Positions 24,001-39,000 are shown, numbered from the stretch's first letter. The stretch: DNA of 64,000 bases from Phoronis australis (GCA_002633005.1 NMRA01000079.1:90397-154396); one strand, 5' to 3'. Notes: generated by a model from the sequence alone, not told the origin. Numbers and translations: made by a program.

Positions 24001-27000
24001 AAACAATTTGGTTTTGCCTAAACACAGACCTTCGTTTTACTCAAAGTCCTTCTTTATTCAGGCCATTTAACAGTGGAACAACTTGCCAAATAGAAGAAGG
24101 CTGACCGTTATGATGACTTCAGACTCAAACTCATTAGTTACCTGTGGTCGTCATAGCTGTCCCTCCTTTTGTCACTCCAATGTGTATACAATATCAAAAA
24201 ATATTTATTTATTTTTAATTCAGTTTGTATATCCAATTTGTAAATGCTCCTTATTTATTTAATTTAATTTTTGCTGTACAGGACCACGCTCTATATTAGC
24301 CTTTGGCTGAAGCATGTTTTATATCTAATTTATTTCATCCTCTATAAATAAAGTTTATAATTATTATTTATTTACAACACAGTTAACATACTATTATACA
24401 ATTTCAAGTAACATAGTAATGTTATTACAATGATTGTTATAGAGTTACGGTGTTATGAAGGACCTTACTGACAACGGTGTATTTAGGCAAATGTCTGTTT
24501 AACTATATATTCATAAAGCACAAAAATGGTTCTAGATGATCATTGCAATGGGTCCACATGCGCAGCCTGCGCACGTGTGGTGCAACGTGTACAATACCTC
24601 CTGATATTATTTTAGATAGATTTCTTCAAAATTTAAGATTCTAACTCAGCAAAAATAAATATTATAAAAATTGAAAGCCCGTAGAATTTTATGTTTGGCT
24701 TATTATCCGTTTGCCATTAATTGGGTCACGTGTTTTCAGGAAAATTTAGCGAAAAGGGTTCATTCACATTAGATTAAAGGTATTAAGAGCACGTGTAAAA
24801 TTCGTTAACAGCATATATTCAAGATAAAATCTCCATAACTCTATTGTAGTTTTCTAAATTATCATTTCATATTCGTTTTACGCATTTTTTATTATTTGTT
24901 ATCCTATTTTGGATAACCACTCATGCAAAATTCATGAAAAGAATACTACGTTGACAACCTATCCGGTAGAGATTTGGCAAAGCAACGGTTTGCGCACCAC
25001 AGAATCTGGCGGTTCAGATCAAAAACACCATGATGCTGTAGTTAATTAAATCGCCTCAGGCTACTGATGCTATCGTGATCACAATTGGGGACGATATTAA
25101 TTTCGTTTTGAAAGTTTGTAAATAGCCTATTTGAATAGCTCGTGAAACGCGCACGTGATTGGGTTTTTGAATAGCCTATTTGAATAGCTCGTGAAACGCG
25201 CACGTGATTGGGTTTTTGAATAGCCTATTTGAATAGCTCGTGAAACGCGCACGTGATTGGGTTTTTGAATTTTGGATGTTGGACAGCAAATGTGACTTAC
25301 AACCTAAACGTTTGCATAATGTTGCAATATGTTCCTCATTAATTCTGCTAAGAGTGAAACATAATTGGGCCAATTAACAAACCACCAGCAGTTGGATTTT
25401 GAGATGATCCAAGAGTCATTGTGCAATTCTAGGCGTGTTGGAACATTTGAAATACAATTCCTCACAGCGTTTCGGAGAACAGGACATGAACCATGTTATG
25501 TGACAGTCTCATATGAAACTAGTCCGACCAGTCGCTCATGACATAAACCATGGAATGTGACAATCTCATATGAAACTAGTCCGACCAGTTGCTCATGACA
25601 TAAACCATGGAATGTGACAGTCTCATATGAAACGAGTCCGACCAGTCGCTCATGACATACAGTATAGTATGATAAACAACGTTGACTAAATTTGGTCGTT
25701 TTTTCTAGAGTCCAGCTGCATAACATTAGCATTTTGCATTTCGAGGAAACAAAACAGTTTGATCAAAACGCTTGTGAAAACCTCTTTTTACTTAACGTGA
25801 AGTAATCATTTTATTTACCTTAATTGTGGTCTTGGAGAACGAAGTGGATACGTTTGTCCAAGGAGTGATTGGAGCAACACCGTCTGGCTCTGATGTCACA
25901 GCCCACTGATGTTCAATCGCTTTGCTCTGTAGTATTCCCTCGGTCACTAAAAATGGTGTCCACTCAGCTTGTATGATGATCGTCATGCTGTCTCCCACTT
26001 TTGTTGCGTTGGCAACGACAGCTTTGACAGTCGTCGGTTGAACTTCACTGTTGTAAATGATAACGCCACTTGAAGTTACTGCTGGCAGACATTTTGAATG
26101 AAAGCACATGGCAACCCTTAAACGATATTGTTTCCCGTTTTCCAAGTTTAAATTCCCGACGATATAGCTGTTAACTTTACCGACACTTATGTCCGACGTT
26201 ATCACACCAACTTCACTGCACGCGATACTGTTCGACTTCTGAGTGCAGTTTTCTTCAACAACTGATAGTGAGTAGTGGGTATAATGTGAGCCAAGATCAC
26301 CAGAGTGGCGCCACCATCCGGCCAAGTGTTGGCGTGACGCCTGATAAGCGGTATCTTCGGAACACGATGACAGCACTGCACAACCAGGACCGTCAAATAC
26401 GTGGAGTTGTGATTGGTGGGAAGACGGATCAATGACTTTTACCCCGTCAGATGATACAGTTACATTCCCGACAGATCCTTTAGCTAATACTGTGGCGTAA
26501 TATGACGTCTTGTCGGAAAGGGCCAACCCCGTGAAGCAATAGGAAGTTGCATTGCCGACATTTGTGAAAGACTGGACGTCTGACTGTGCTTTTGTCGTGC
26601 CAATGGCAACTTCGAACGTTAATTTGTCTCTATAATGCTGAAAACCTGACCATTTCGTGCATAATTTCGATGTGCTGAATTGAAAATCAATATCAGATTC
26701 ATGTTTAGCATTCGCATTATCTTCGATATCGTAAACAACGCCCGATCTAGGCGGGGTAGTTGTTTTTAGGCGGAATCCTGTTGACTGGAAAACGGCGGAT
26801 AGTCGAGCTGTGTTAGAGACTTCGATGGAGAAAAAGTATTCCTTATCTGACTCGTGGTCGTGATCAACAAGTGACTGGAGGGGAAAGCTTGCCTGGTATG
26901 AACCGCCATTCCCTGTGACGTTGGTGAATTGTACAATCTCTTGCAGGTTGATCGAGGTGCCTTGAAATTTAAATTAATAAATCTTCAATTGTTATCTTTA

Positions 27001-30000
27001 GTTTGCATGCGTCAACCAAAAAGCAAAAGATCCACTAAAAGGTAAACTAGGTTTACCCAAACATTCAATAACTGCAAAAGCTTCTGTTAAAAATTTACCG
27101 AGTTCAAAATTAAGCTATGACGTTTTATCGTTCAGAAGGCAAAAACATAATATTATATGAAAATGTTAGTATTGACGATTGGAACATTTAAGAGCCGCGC
27201 TGCGGTGTGTTGTCACAACAAGGTTATACCGTACCATTATGCATAACGTAGTTACCGAACCAAATGACGTACTACCGGCGGGGTAGAGTTCAGCTGCTGT
27301 CTCGCGGTCAAAAATCTAGCCAAAATCACGTACTCTCACTGAAAATACACGGCCATATCTAGCGTAATCTTGCAAAGTCTTGCTTTTTAGCGAGGTGCTA
27401 TGGAGGTCCTAGCGGTAGGCCTACTGAACTCTACCCTGTACTCTGATACAAGAATGATTATACGAACGGTTAGTGGTATTTCCGTTGTGAACTCTGGCAC
27501 AAGTTGGAGCAATTTGCAGGCAGAGCTGGAGCACGTTTCATAAAAGTTGACTTAAGACCAAAGTTAAGACCAAAACTCTAGCTAAGTTAAGATCGAAGAA
27601 GAAATTTCATCAAAGTCCGTTTCGTGAATGCAAAGTCGACTCTAACTCGGTCAAGTCAGTTTTAGAAACAGGTCAGTTTACTAACTACGTATTCACCCCN
27701 NNNNNNNNNNNNNNNNNNNNNNNNNNNNNNNNNNNNNNNNNNNNNNNNNNNNNNNNNNNNNNNNNNNNNNCCCCCCCCCCCCCCCGTTGCAAATTCACAA
27801 AACTAAGCGAAGCGGTGTCTGAAATTGGGATTCGAGGATAACCTTGGCATTGAAATTATAAATGAGATCTAAATTACATTTTGATGCAAAAGCAACATTT
27901 TTTTGATTGAGGAGGTCCTGGCATGGCTGGGTGATATCATTTCACGTTCACATTAAGTCGCATTATATTGTCTTCGCAGATTTGCCGGTTCTCGAATTGA
28001 AAGCAGGCGGTTTTCAATTTGACATTGTTTAAGGACATTGGATTGTGAAAAAAATCAACGAAATTTGTTCCTGATCATTTAGATCAATACTCCAATCTTA
28101 AGCCTATTCCGTAGTAGGCTAGCTTTCGGTCTTAGGTTAGAATGACGCCAATCTCAACTTTATTATTAAGAAATTTCATGAAACGGGGCTAAGTCATTTT
28201 GGTTTTAAGTTGACCCAATTTTGATGTAACATGAGTCAGACCAGTTTCAGGACAGCAGACATACATTCACGCGAATCAAGAAATCTCAAAGTCTCAGATT
28301 CGACAAAGTTTAGAAATTTAACCAAGCTTTTACGATTATTGTTGTTACTTTCTGAACAATTATTGTTTGGCGAGAGTTAATGATGTGTAGGGTTAATTCG
28401 TCCCGCAAACGGGTTACCAGCGCGCGTTGACAAATAACAGTCTAAATTCCTTACATTGCGTAATTTTCAAGTCGAGCTTTGAGAAAAGAAATTATACCGA
28501 CCCAGGGTCCTGTTGAAGCTGAACGTAATAGACATGTATACAGACACAGTTGATTGAGACCTTATGCCTTCATAAAAGTTGAAACAAAACTGGGCTCACC
28601 TAAAGCCCACTTAAATGCTGTCAATGGATTTTCGTCTTCACTATCAGTGAAATCACTGGCAGACCAAGATAATGTGACTTCAGTGTGCCCTACAGATGGC
28701 GTAAACGTCTGGCTCGTTGTCGGTGGAGTTTGATCTATGACGAATTTTCCAATAGCTTCAATAGATTCTAAGCCAACTTTGTTGATAGCCTTCACCATAA
28801 CATACACTTGGGATGCTTGCCCGAATCCAGTGTGAAGCTTCTTAAAGTGTGTTTTCATTTGAGTGGACTGATACCCAACAATGTCCGGTACTGCTTTCTT
28901 GTTGGCAGCAGATGCGAATCCTATTTCATAATCGCGAATTTGACTCTCAGTTTCATTAAACTTCCATGATAGTTCTAAAGTGTCTTTGTGGTGATAAATT
29001 GGTGTTTGTCCGTTAGTTTTGACACCCAGTGGAACATTGTAACTGACAAACACTGGAGGTGTAGTGTCAACGATAACACCATCACTGCAAGACGGCACTG
29101 ATGGCGTAATGGCGTTGTTAATTGCGATTACACTGACGAAATAACGCTTTAGGCTAGTTGTCAGTGTGCCTGTCGTGTTTGCAGTTGTCTTTGTTCCGTT
29201 CGCATAGAGTTCGTCGGTTGTCCAGCATCGGTCAGCCACTGCGTACCTGAATAATAAAAACATATAACTAATGTTATTATAACAAAACCAAAGTCGTAGA
29301 TACTGTTCTCTGTTTTTAACTTAATTGTTTTTGTTTCATTTTGAATTTTAATCTTAGTGTATCTTTTATCTTCGCCATTGTTTGTGATGAGAAGCACCCT
29401 ATTGTCCTGTTTCAGTTAAAATTGTAAAGTGTCCATTTCAAGAATGAGATTGGTGTACTATGGAAACACTGACTTGTAGTATCGTATTCCACTTTCGTAG
29501 TCTACAAATCCTAGCCACGATCCCACCACAGAGTTATCACTTTTGTAATCGACGTCTGTCTGTCCGTGACTTCCGTCCCACACTGTACCGTTCGTGGGGG
29601 GCGAGTTGTCCGCGTGAACCTTTAACTCAAACTTCTTGACTAGTCTCGCCTCGTTTTCGACCTCGATCTCAAAAAAGTAGTCCCGGTTGTGCATGCCGAC
29701 GTGGGTATTTAGTGCGACTATCGGATTCAAGTCGAGGGCGTAAGTGGACATCTCACAAGGCCCGATGGAAGGACAGTAGCACGGAGCTCCTCCTACGGGA
29801 CATGGCTCCTGGAAACCAAACACGAAAGGATATATTATTCCAGCATTTGTTGAACAAAGAAAAAGGTTTGCATGTCGCAAATAATCTTTGACTTGCGCTA
29901 GGATTGCACTAAACATTTTTGCTTGTTGTTCATATACCAACTCAGTTATGGCACATTTACCTTCCTATCTTTACACACGCTCAACTGAATGCTAGTTTCA

Positions 30001-33000
30001 TCGTTCGTTTATGCACAGCTGCGGAGACTATTCTCACCAAGATAACTTTTTGAAAATTTTGTAGTTCTCGCCATGTTCTTGCCTTCAGTAACTTTACCTG
30101 TTGTACCTGTCCGTAATGTGTACGCCCACGTGCAAATGTGTTTCATTTCGTAAATTTTCCGTCTCACTGGAATTCCTTCTATCAATCTATTCGCTTCTTT
30201 TCTTCGAATTTCACAAGTATGACTTTCAATGACAATCACGTATTCAATAAGATTATGATATCGGGATATTTCAACAAGACTGTCGGTGGCTGTTCAATTT
30301 TACAAAATCCATAAATGGTCACATAACTTCACAACAGAATTTTACAAATGCACTCACGCCGGCTCCTTTTTGTATAACGGCTATGGCCCCTTCCCCGTGT
30401 TCCTTTGATCCACCTGTAGACACTCCCAAACGGTAGTACACTTTTCTTACACCGCTATGCGTATCCCATGTCTTAAATACGAGTTTCATCGTGTGGAGCT
30501 GGTAAGAATCGTGCACGTACACTTGAGTGTGACCATCTTTAACAAGCCACATGTCTGTCAGCTCAGGAGGTGATGAGTCGAAGTGGATAATTCTACTCTC
30601 AGATGTTTTGTTACCCATGATATCTGTTGCGCGAATCCACACCTGAAGACAAAGGATGCTAAACAATACCTTCAAACGTGAGCAACCTTTTGGTATGTTT
30701 CAGCCAAATTACGATGACCGAGTTCGAGTTTTAATTACATAATGATCTAGAATTGAGAATCTAAAACATATCAAATTAGACCGATCTACACCTATAAACG
30801 CTATGTGTCAGGAATTCTCCGTAAACCCAAAGGACGACTCGAACTTCACTCACATGGCGCTACTCTTAAGTCGTGCAAATGCGTGGATTCGGGTAGTCAA
30901 TGGCTCATGGGCTGTTTTCGGCTCTAAACTTATTCATGTTTATAAAGAGGGTACATTCGTAATTAGCACCGTCTAAACTATGGCACAATGCAATGTGCCT
31001 TCCATAGAAACTAGAAACTCGCAAAAGCAGCATCACTTATGAAAGCGCGAGATAGCACGTGCATTAAGCGAAGCACGTGATCACACTACAGCTTCCTTCG
31101 CGAAATTCTTGCGTCTGCGGAACCCGGTATTAGTCACAGGCGCTTGGGTTTATCTGTTCCTCGATCGCAAATTACGTCACTCAATAATACATATAAGAAA
31201 ACACAAAGGTTGGACACTCGAAATCTGTTTGCTCAGAATTTTCTACTCAAATGTGCATGGAACTCCACGAAACTAGCATCGGACAACTCTTAGAATACTT
31301 TCTTTCATTCGATCTCTTCAAATTGCCTTCGAGTGGTGATTTGGCGACAAAAATGCCAAAAGAATGCCAAAATCACAAATTCAAGGAAGTGATTCCGTGA
31401 TGTCATGGCAGACGGCCTTCGCACATCCGGGTTTTTGACGGACGCTCCCGAGCTAAATCCGAAAGTCTAATTTCGCGCGGCTTTCATCGTCAATCCCTCG
31501 ACTACTTGATCATGAGAAGCAGAGAGCACTTTATTGCCAAGTAAATGTAATTACTCACATATTTGTGTCAAATATAAATTATCCTGATACTGTACTGATA
31601 TGCGAAGTTTTTTGTGTACTGTGATTTCTTATGAAGGTTTTACTTTTGGCCAAAACCATTGAGTTAACTCGTCGGCCACGCGCATTGTAATACTTGCACG
31701 GCCGAGTGTGTGTTGTGCTTCAATCAAAAAGTGCGTGATGTCAAGATGAGAAACAAGATACGCCAGTTTATGTAATAAAATTCTAAGTTAAGGGCTAAAA
31801 TGAGCCGTCAGTGGAATAAAGTTACAAATAATCTTTAAAATTTTTAAAATACTTTTAAATTAACATTCTCAATTAGTTGAGTTTTGGATTAGAATTATTG
31901 AATTTGAAATATAGGTTGCTTGCACAAACTCGAAGTTTCACCTACGACAGGCGTACAAGTTGAAGCACAACTGAAATCCGCCATGTTTACTATTTCAGGT
32001 CCTTGAATTCAGAGTTTTGAGATTGTTTTGGAAATTCCATCGCCAATTCACCTCTCACGAAGACAGTTAATGGGATCTAGGAAAGATAAGGCTTCGAAGG
32101 TTTATGCAACACCAGACTGAGGGAGGTGCACGCAGATTTTATTTGGATTTTGAAGTTGGGAGCCTCGGCTTGGCAAAGTGTCCAACCTTTATGTTTTCTT
32201 TTATATATTATTGAGTGACGTCATTTGCGATCGAGGAACAGATAAACCCAAGCGCCTGTGGTATTAGTCAAACCTTGTGTGTATCGCCATCTTCTGGTGT
32301 GACTACGTTTGAACCAAGCGTTAGGGATTGTTTCTGCCACGTCGTCACGTTGGTCCACGAAGAGGGTTCCGGTGTTGCAGTAGAATTGGTCCTAATGGGG
32401 GTTAACTCTTCAATGTGATATTCGAATTTCACTATACCTGAAACGTATTACATCACACACGTTTATCAATAAAGATTTTGTTATTCTTGATGTCTTGTTG
32501 CCAATGTTATTGTTGTCATAGTTCTTACAACTTTGTTGTTTTCAAAAAGCACTCAAAACTTTCTGGTTTTCAAATGCATCATACCGCGTAGATCGATATG
32601 TTACCATTGTCTTCACTTATTATTCGTTGAAACTAATTGTTGGCTGACATCCTCAAATACAACATGATGAATTTGTGAAAATGATTTGTTCCGACGTTGA
32701 TTTACCTTCGACATTGTCCGTTCCAGCTCGTGAAAGAACACCAGATATTTGGTCGTAGGAGTCAGTATAGTATGCCGTCTCTTTGTCAACTTGTCTTAGC
32801 GGCCGGTGCTGCCTGTGGTAGTCGTTATAAAAGTAGTCCGTCCATGAGAGCTGTGAACAAAACATAAAAACGACATTGAACGAAACATAAGCACTCTTGG
32901 GATTCGTGGAGAAAATAAAGCATGATAAAGACACAAACAAGTGTTATATACGAAAATTTCTCATAGATAATCGGCAACAACAATGCTAGTGACAGGGTGA

Positions 33001-36000
33001 CCCGTTAGTGGTTGGAACTTTAAATGGATGCTACCTCAACACGAGATTGACGAAGAACTCTTTTAGCAAGAGCAACACTCTAAACAGTTAATTAGTACCA
33101 TAACAATGGCCACTGGGTCGTTTAAGAAATAACGAACCCGTCTGAAAATGGACCACCCCCCTCGTCTCCCTAACAAAAATATTTGCCACAAATTAATAAA
33201 AATCCCTCCAGGAGGTCCGAAGACAGAGAGGCAAACGTAAAAAATTGCCACTATAAGGCACAGCGGGGTAGTCAGTTTCGACCGAACGAATTGGTTATAT
33301 GTTGCCACGCTTGGTCGAATACATTTTAACAAAGATTCGGCAAGGGGTTGAGGATATACATCTATGAATGTGTTGTGTATTGGCAATGCTACTTGTGGTT
33401 TTCCTTAGAATATAGTCACGTGGTATTTATGCCCACAAGCCACGTGCTCATCCCCTTCTTGTATTAGTTCTCCAAGCGAATAGACGTATTATATTTTACT
33501 CTCATCTGTGTTGTTTTACTGGTTCTACGAACACAACAGAATGCAAAAACAAAATTGGCACTAGTTGAACTCAACTGAACCATATTATCAGCCGTGCTAC
33601 TGTCAGGAGCAAACCATCTGCCATTTTTAATGCTCTTGAGTAGTTTGGCGCATAAAGAAGCTGGCGTCAAAAGCAGCTCAAAGATAATAAAGTGGCCGCA
33701 GTATGGGACAGATTACGTCTACTCCGACACCAAGAGCAACGCGGAGCGTTGAAATGCGTCCACGACTACAGCGCAAACGGCGAGCTTTTAGGGGTGTTTA
33801 TCAGTATGGTGCAGAAAACATCAAACAAATCCAAAAATGGGAAGGTGGGACGTCGTCTAACGAAAAGAAAGCTATTTGTTAAAGTTCACGGATTAAAGGC
33901 GAACGTGAAAAAACTTGGTATTACGAGGCAAAGAAGTATTTCAAACCGTCCGCTAAATTTCACAAACCCGTAGGCGCAACAAAATGCCACTAGGAGGTGC
34001 CAAAGTAGTTGCGTCAATCTGAGTATCAGCGTGAGCCGCCGTCTTTTCATTAGAAACACATCTGCCAATTTTCTCAATGATTCTTCGAGTGGTTTGTCGA
34101 ATAGAGAGGTGGATGATAAAAAACGTATTCGATTTTCAATCGCCAATAGATGGCACACAATACATAAATGCTGTCCAAAAATGAAAAGGCATTGTCATCT
34201 CCCTGGAAACCGATTTGCCAAATTTCATGAACATGTGTCAGTGATCTAAGAAGGAAAACGTGAAAGAATAAAATTGCCACTAGGGGGCACACCAATCTTA
34301 GATTGATCTGAAACTCGTTATTATCTATTGCCAGCTTCATCGAAACACATCTGCCATATTTCAGGAAGTTTTTGCAAAGGGTTAAGCAGATACAGCCGAG
34401 GACGCAAAAAAACACAAAATACCCACTAGGGTGCCCAGAGTAGTAGGGCCAGTTCGAAACTCAACATTAAGCTGCGGTCTCCAGTCTCCTTTTAAGGTGC
34501 AAACCTATCAATTTTAATATTGATTCTTCAAACAGTTTAGCAGACAGAAAAGCGGACGAAAACTTTAAAAAAAATACCACTAGGTCTCACAGAATCGCCA
34601 AATCCATCCAGAAATGGAATGGTGTGGTCGTCTCCTAAAATAGAAACCTATTTGGAAAATTCCATGTAAATCCCTCCAAGAACTGCAAAGTTACAGAAGC
34701 AACCGCAAAAAAATTGCCACTTGTGGGCACAGCGGTAGTCGAATCAGTTCGAAAATTGTCATCGTCCCTCGTCAGCTTCATAGGAACACATCTGCCAGAT
34801 CTCAATAAGGTCCTGGGAGGGGCTTAGAAGAAACAGCTGCACGGACGCTGCACGCCGGAGGGCCCAGACAGAGATGACGGCAATATGCACCCACATATAA
34901 ATCGTCTTATAAATAAAAACCTATTTGTCAATCGCCATTACAGTATGCCAAGGAACTACTCTGAAGATGTGTAAAATAGAAAATTGCTATTAGAGGTTTT
35001 CAGATCAGTCAAACGTCGTGTTTCTTCGTTGTCACAATCACAGAAAAACACTAGGAAGCGCCACAACAGTTGGACCCCTTCGAAAATCAAGGTCAGACGT
35101 GATAATTTGTGGTGACATGGTTCCATTTGCCTCTCCCAATTTCATTAAAAATTTGCGCCTGCTGGATTTGTAAAAAAATGGTTTGTCGACGCTATTACGG
35201 GGTTCAGCGGTAACCTGATCCATCTGATTGACGTAGTAAGCCGTCTTAAGCCTCATAGCAATGCATCTGTCAACTTCCTCGAAGATCACGCTAAGGGGTT
35301 GTGGAGATACAGCAACGGAAGCTGACGTGTCGCCGCTTGCCAGGACACTCAGACGGAATTGACTGTAATACCTATGTGCGGACACATAAAATGGCCGATA
35401 ACTACATAATTTGACTTACTTGGATCGATCCTAAATTTGTCTGCCAAAGGTATCCTGTGCTCTGTGTTGCTGATGTGAAACGGAAGTGCTTAGTTCCATC
35501 TGTGAGTAACTGTGAACTGGAGTCGTACAAAACATACGATCTTGCCTGTCGGACATTCAACGCATTGTCAACGACCGTCAGATCAACGGCGTAAAACTGA
35601 GGCTGAGATGGAAGAGTGATTTGTTTTGACGTTGTATTGCTTGGCACAGTAATTGGCCCAACGCGTTTGGCGGCAAACACCATTCCAACCGTTGATACCG
35701 AGCTTTCAGAAATTTCATAAACGTTGATGATGTACTCCTTAAGCCCCGAAGGGTTTGTTCCGATATCATGCCAACCTTGGAAGTCAAGATTGAGAGTTCC
35801 TGTTTTGCGAATTCTGTCCCCGAACGTCATATACTCTTTTGGCGAATTGCACTTGTTGGCACCACTGTCGCGGGAACAATGTGACCCTTTTGTAAAATCC
35901 ATGCGCATGCAGACGGTGTTTGAACGCGAGACATCGTTGTACTTCTGCGTTTGTTCGAACTTGTCGGTATTTGGGTCACCATAATGGGTGTAACCACCAG

Positions 36001-39000
36001 CCACCACTTTGTAATCGGCACATAACCTGTTGGTGAGAAGCGCGATTGTTTACAAGTTCAACACAGAACTTACAATGAAATTTCAATAGTTACATGCACG
36101 CCAGATCAACGGAAATGGGATAATAAGGGAAGAGCGTATAGTATACACAGCACGGGCGGAGCTATTTAAGCAAACAGGTACAAATTAGAAAGATAAAATA
36201 TTCACTTTGTGCCGTAAAATCACGATTGTTGAGGGCCATCAAGATTATTATAGGATCGTTTAAGGGGAAGGCAAACGTTTTAATGTCAAAATTATAGTTA
36301 TATTAGAGGGACACTTTCCCAAAAAAAATTTGTTGCCCTGGCCGGTATTTATAATCAGTGCAACAACAGTGAACTGGACCCACTTCCATTGGACAAGCAG
36401 AAAGTTTAACTTGCTATTGAACGCAGCCTGCAGCGGTTATTCTTGTCCGGTCCAAAATGCGGGCTTTTAGCGGGATAGTTAACGTCACTCTCTAATATTG
36501 AAAGAACTTGTGAACGTACGACAGGGAATGTGATGAACGCGTAAAAAGAAATTTCAGGATTATCAATAAAATTAGCACAAACACGTTTGTTTCCCCTTTT
36601 AGACACTCGAAAGTGCTCTTTGTTTATTGCTTCAATGGACATTCGCTCAAGAAAGACCTCGTCCTCCGAAGAGCAACAATAGAGCATAGAAATTTATAAA
36701 TGGATAGAAAGAAGGCTATATTTTGAGAATTCCAACCTGAAATAAATCTTTGTGCATTGTTTTGGAAACTTACAGGTTGCTACCTACATATTTTGATGTA
36801 CAGTAAAGATGTTGAAATACTGCGATTCAGAACATTTTTTCTCCGACAGTGGGGTTAAAAAATCTTCGAAATACGTAGTTGCTGTGATGACCTCAGATTG
36901 GACACCAGTCGATGTCAAGAAAAGTAAGAAGAACGATTAAATAAATCTCCACAGTTGTTCTGTTCTGTTCTGTGCGGAAAAGTTGCTTGGTTACTCAGTA
37001 GCCGTCTCAAGAAAACTCAGATGCGAAATGAGATACATGACTTACTTGTCGCCGTCAACAAATGACGTATAGGAGAGAGACTTGTCGATGTCACATTGTA
37101 TTTGGTCCTTGGGCTGTCCAGTACCGTCCCCGTAGGGACCTGAAGGATTACAGGAGCCATCCCCTGGCATGTTATAAGTAGCAATGTCGTGGTTGGCACC
37201 TGCACGATAGATGTTCAACAATATGACAAATAAACTTTTTTAAGTCCAGTTTTTGATATCCAGTTAGAAAGAAAAGATTAGGGATGTCCAGTACTGTCGC
37301 TCTAGGGCTGTGAAGGGTTACAAAAATCATCCTTAGGCAGATTGTACGTAGCGCTGTTTGCCTTGGAACCTGCAGGGTAAATCTTTCAGTGATTTGATCA
37401 ATGAACAATAGGAGTTACAATCCACGAGTTTTGTTTACAATTAAAATAAGAAAAACGACAGTGAAGTAATTATGGTGGTGAACATTTAGACTTTCAGTGA
37501 AACGAGTGTTTTTAGCGCATGGCAATCGTGGGAATTTGTTTTGACTTCACCGTATTTTGTAACGGCAATAAGTGCTGCCCGTGCCAATCACAGAATCGGT
37601 TATAACAGGGGTTGAGTTTTGTATGAAGAAAATTCGTAATATCGACCAAATTGATTTTCCATCCAATTCAATTGTTCGAGTGATCCTGAAAATAAAACTT
37701 GCTGAATATTCTCGTCTTCCCGCCTTTTGGTTGCATCTAGTTCGTTTCTGCTGATTGGTCGCGCAACAATAATATGTGACCTTGAACTCGTGACAAATAT
37801 CGAAACAACTTTACCTGACGGGACCTTGTAGAGTTTTACAGAACTCTTCGTAATGCCGTACTTGAAGTCTCTTACGTAAGCAAGTTTTGTGTAGGTCGGG
37901 TGCTGGAAATTAGCCTCCAGGTCTAAATTGAAAGTGGCTGGTACAAACTTTATCCACTCATCTCCTTCTGTGTAGCAGCTTGTCGAACCTGACACTGTGG
38001 GCTGACTCTGACGGCGTTCTCCACTTGAACTGATGACGGTGAACTTGCACAAATCAATTTCCGGTTTGATCGTTACTGAAAAATATGCGCTTCTCGTTGA
38101 CCAGGTAGAAAACAAATGCGCTCTGAGAGCCATAAACAATATGCCCATGCGTAAGGGGAAATTCGTCGGGCAGGCTACCTGGATGTGTACGACCCGGCGT
38201 AAGTTTGAGTTCCCAGGGTCCAAGATCTAACCTCGAACCAAAGCGCGAAATTTAACCAATCAAGCTGCACGAATCGAGTTCAAATTTGTAACTTTACTCG
38301 AAACGTGACATAGTGTGGGAGACTCAAGAATCCATGTGGGAATCAATCACATTGGGATGCTAGCGACATCTAAAGGACGAGAGGGTAGTTCACATGTCCT
38401 AAAAACATATCACTTCATATTACACACGCTGTAAAACGGTCTTTCCACGAAGTCAAGAACGTTAATTTACTTGTACAACTGGCAGCGAAGATGAAATACC
38501 AAGTGTCACAGCCAAGTGGCGATTAGAGACACCTGTTCCACGTGGCCACCCTAAATTGTTTCCCATTTTTCAAGTTTTCCGTCGAGCAAAACTGCATATT
38601 TTGGTAAATGCATTTCTAAAAGTAAACCATGCTCATAATTGTGCATATGTATAATCAAACCCACAATGCAACATCCTGGTCAATTCCCAATCCCGCTAAT
38701 TCAAGTACGGTCTGGATCAGTTAACATTTGATAGTAATGCATCAGTTGCAAAGAACCGTTAAAAGTCAAAATTGATAAATAGTGGAACTGAGGCACATGT
38801 CCAGTAATTTCAAACTGAATTGGACAGACTTGTACAAAACTCTGTCAGTCTCTGCAAAGCTTGGACGAAATTCGTCCCAGAATTTCGTCCAACATTTGTG
38901 GCAAAAAATGACATTTTTGTCGAACTTTATTTTCGATAGGATATCACCTTGTTGCACCTAGCCGATAAATATTTATTTGTAAAAGGACTTGCAAGGCACG

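Larger units (their letters stand above)
23412..25818 (-). other. Intron 14/15 of the giant gene
   Basis: Holds the LINE 3' fragment, a degenerate tRNA-like stretch near 24960-25020, and the 49-bp and 57-bp tandem repeats. No exon seen. Confidence 0.55.

Noticed and set aside
33692-33973. 93-codon plus-strand frame rich in Lys/Arg
   Set aside because: Lies within the satellite array and repeats its unit; no family features.
35038-35385. 115-codon minus-strand frame as an extra exon of the giant gene
   Set aside because: Exon 8 (phase 0 end) joins directly to exon 9 (phase 0 start); this frame overlaps satellite units and has no good splice sites.
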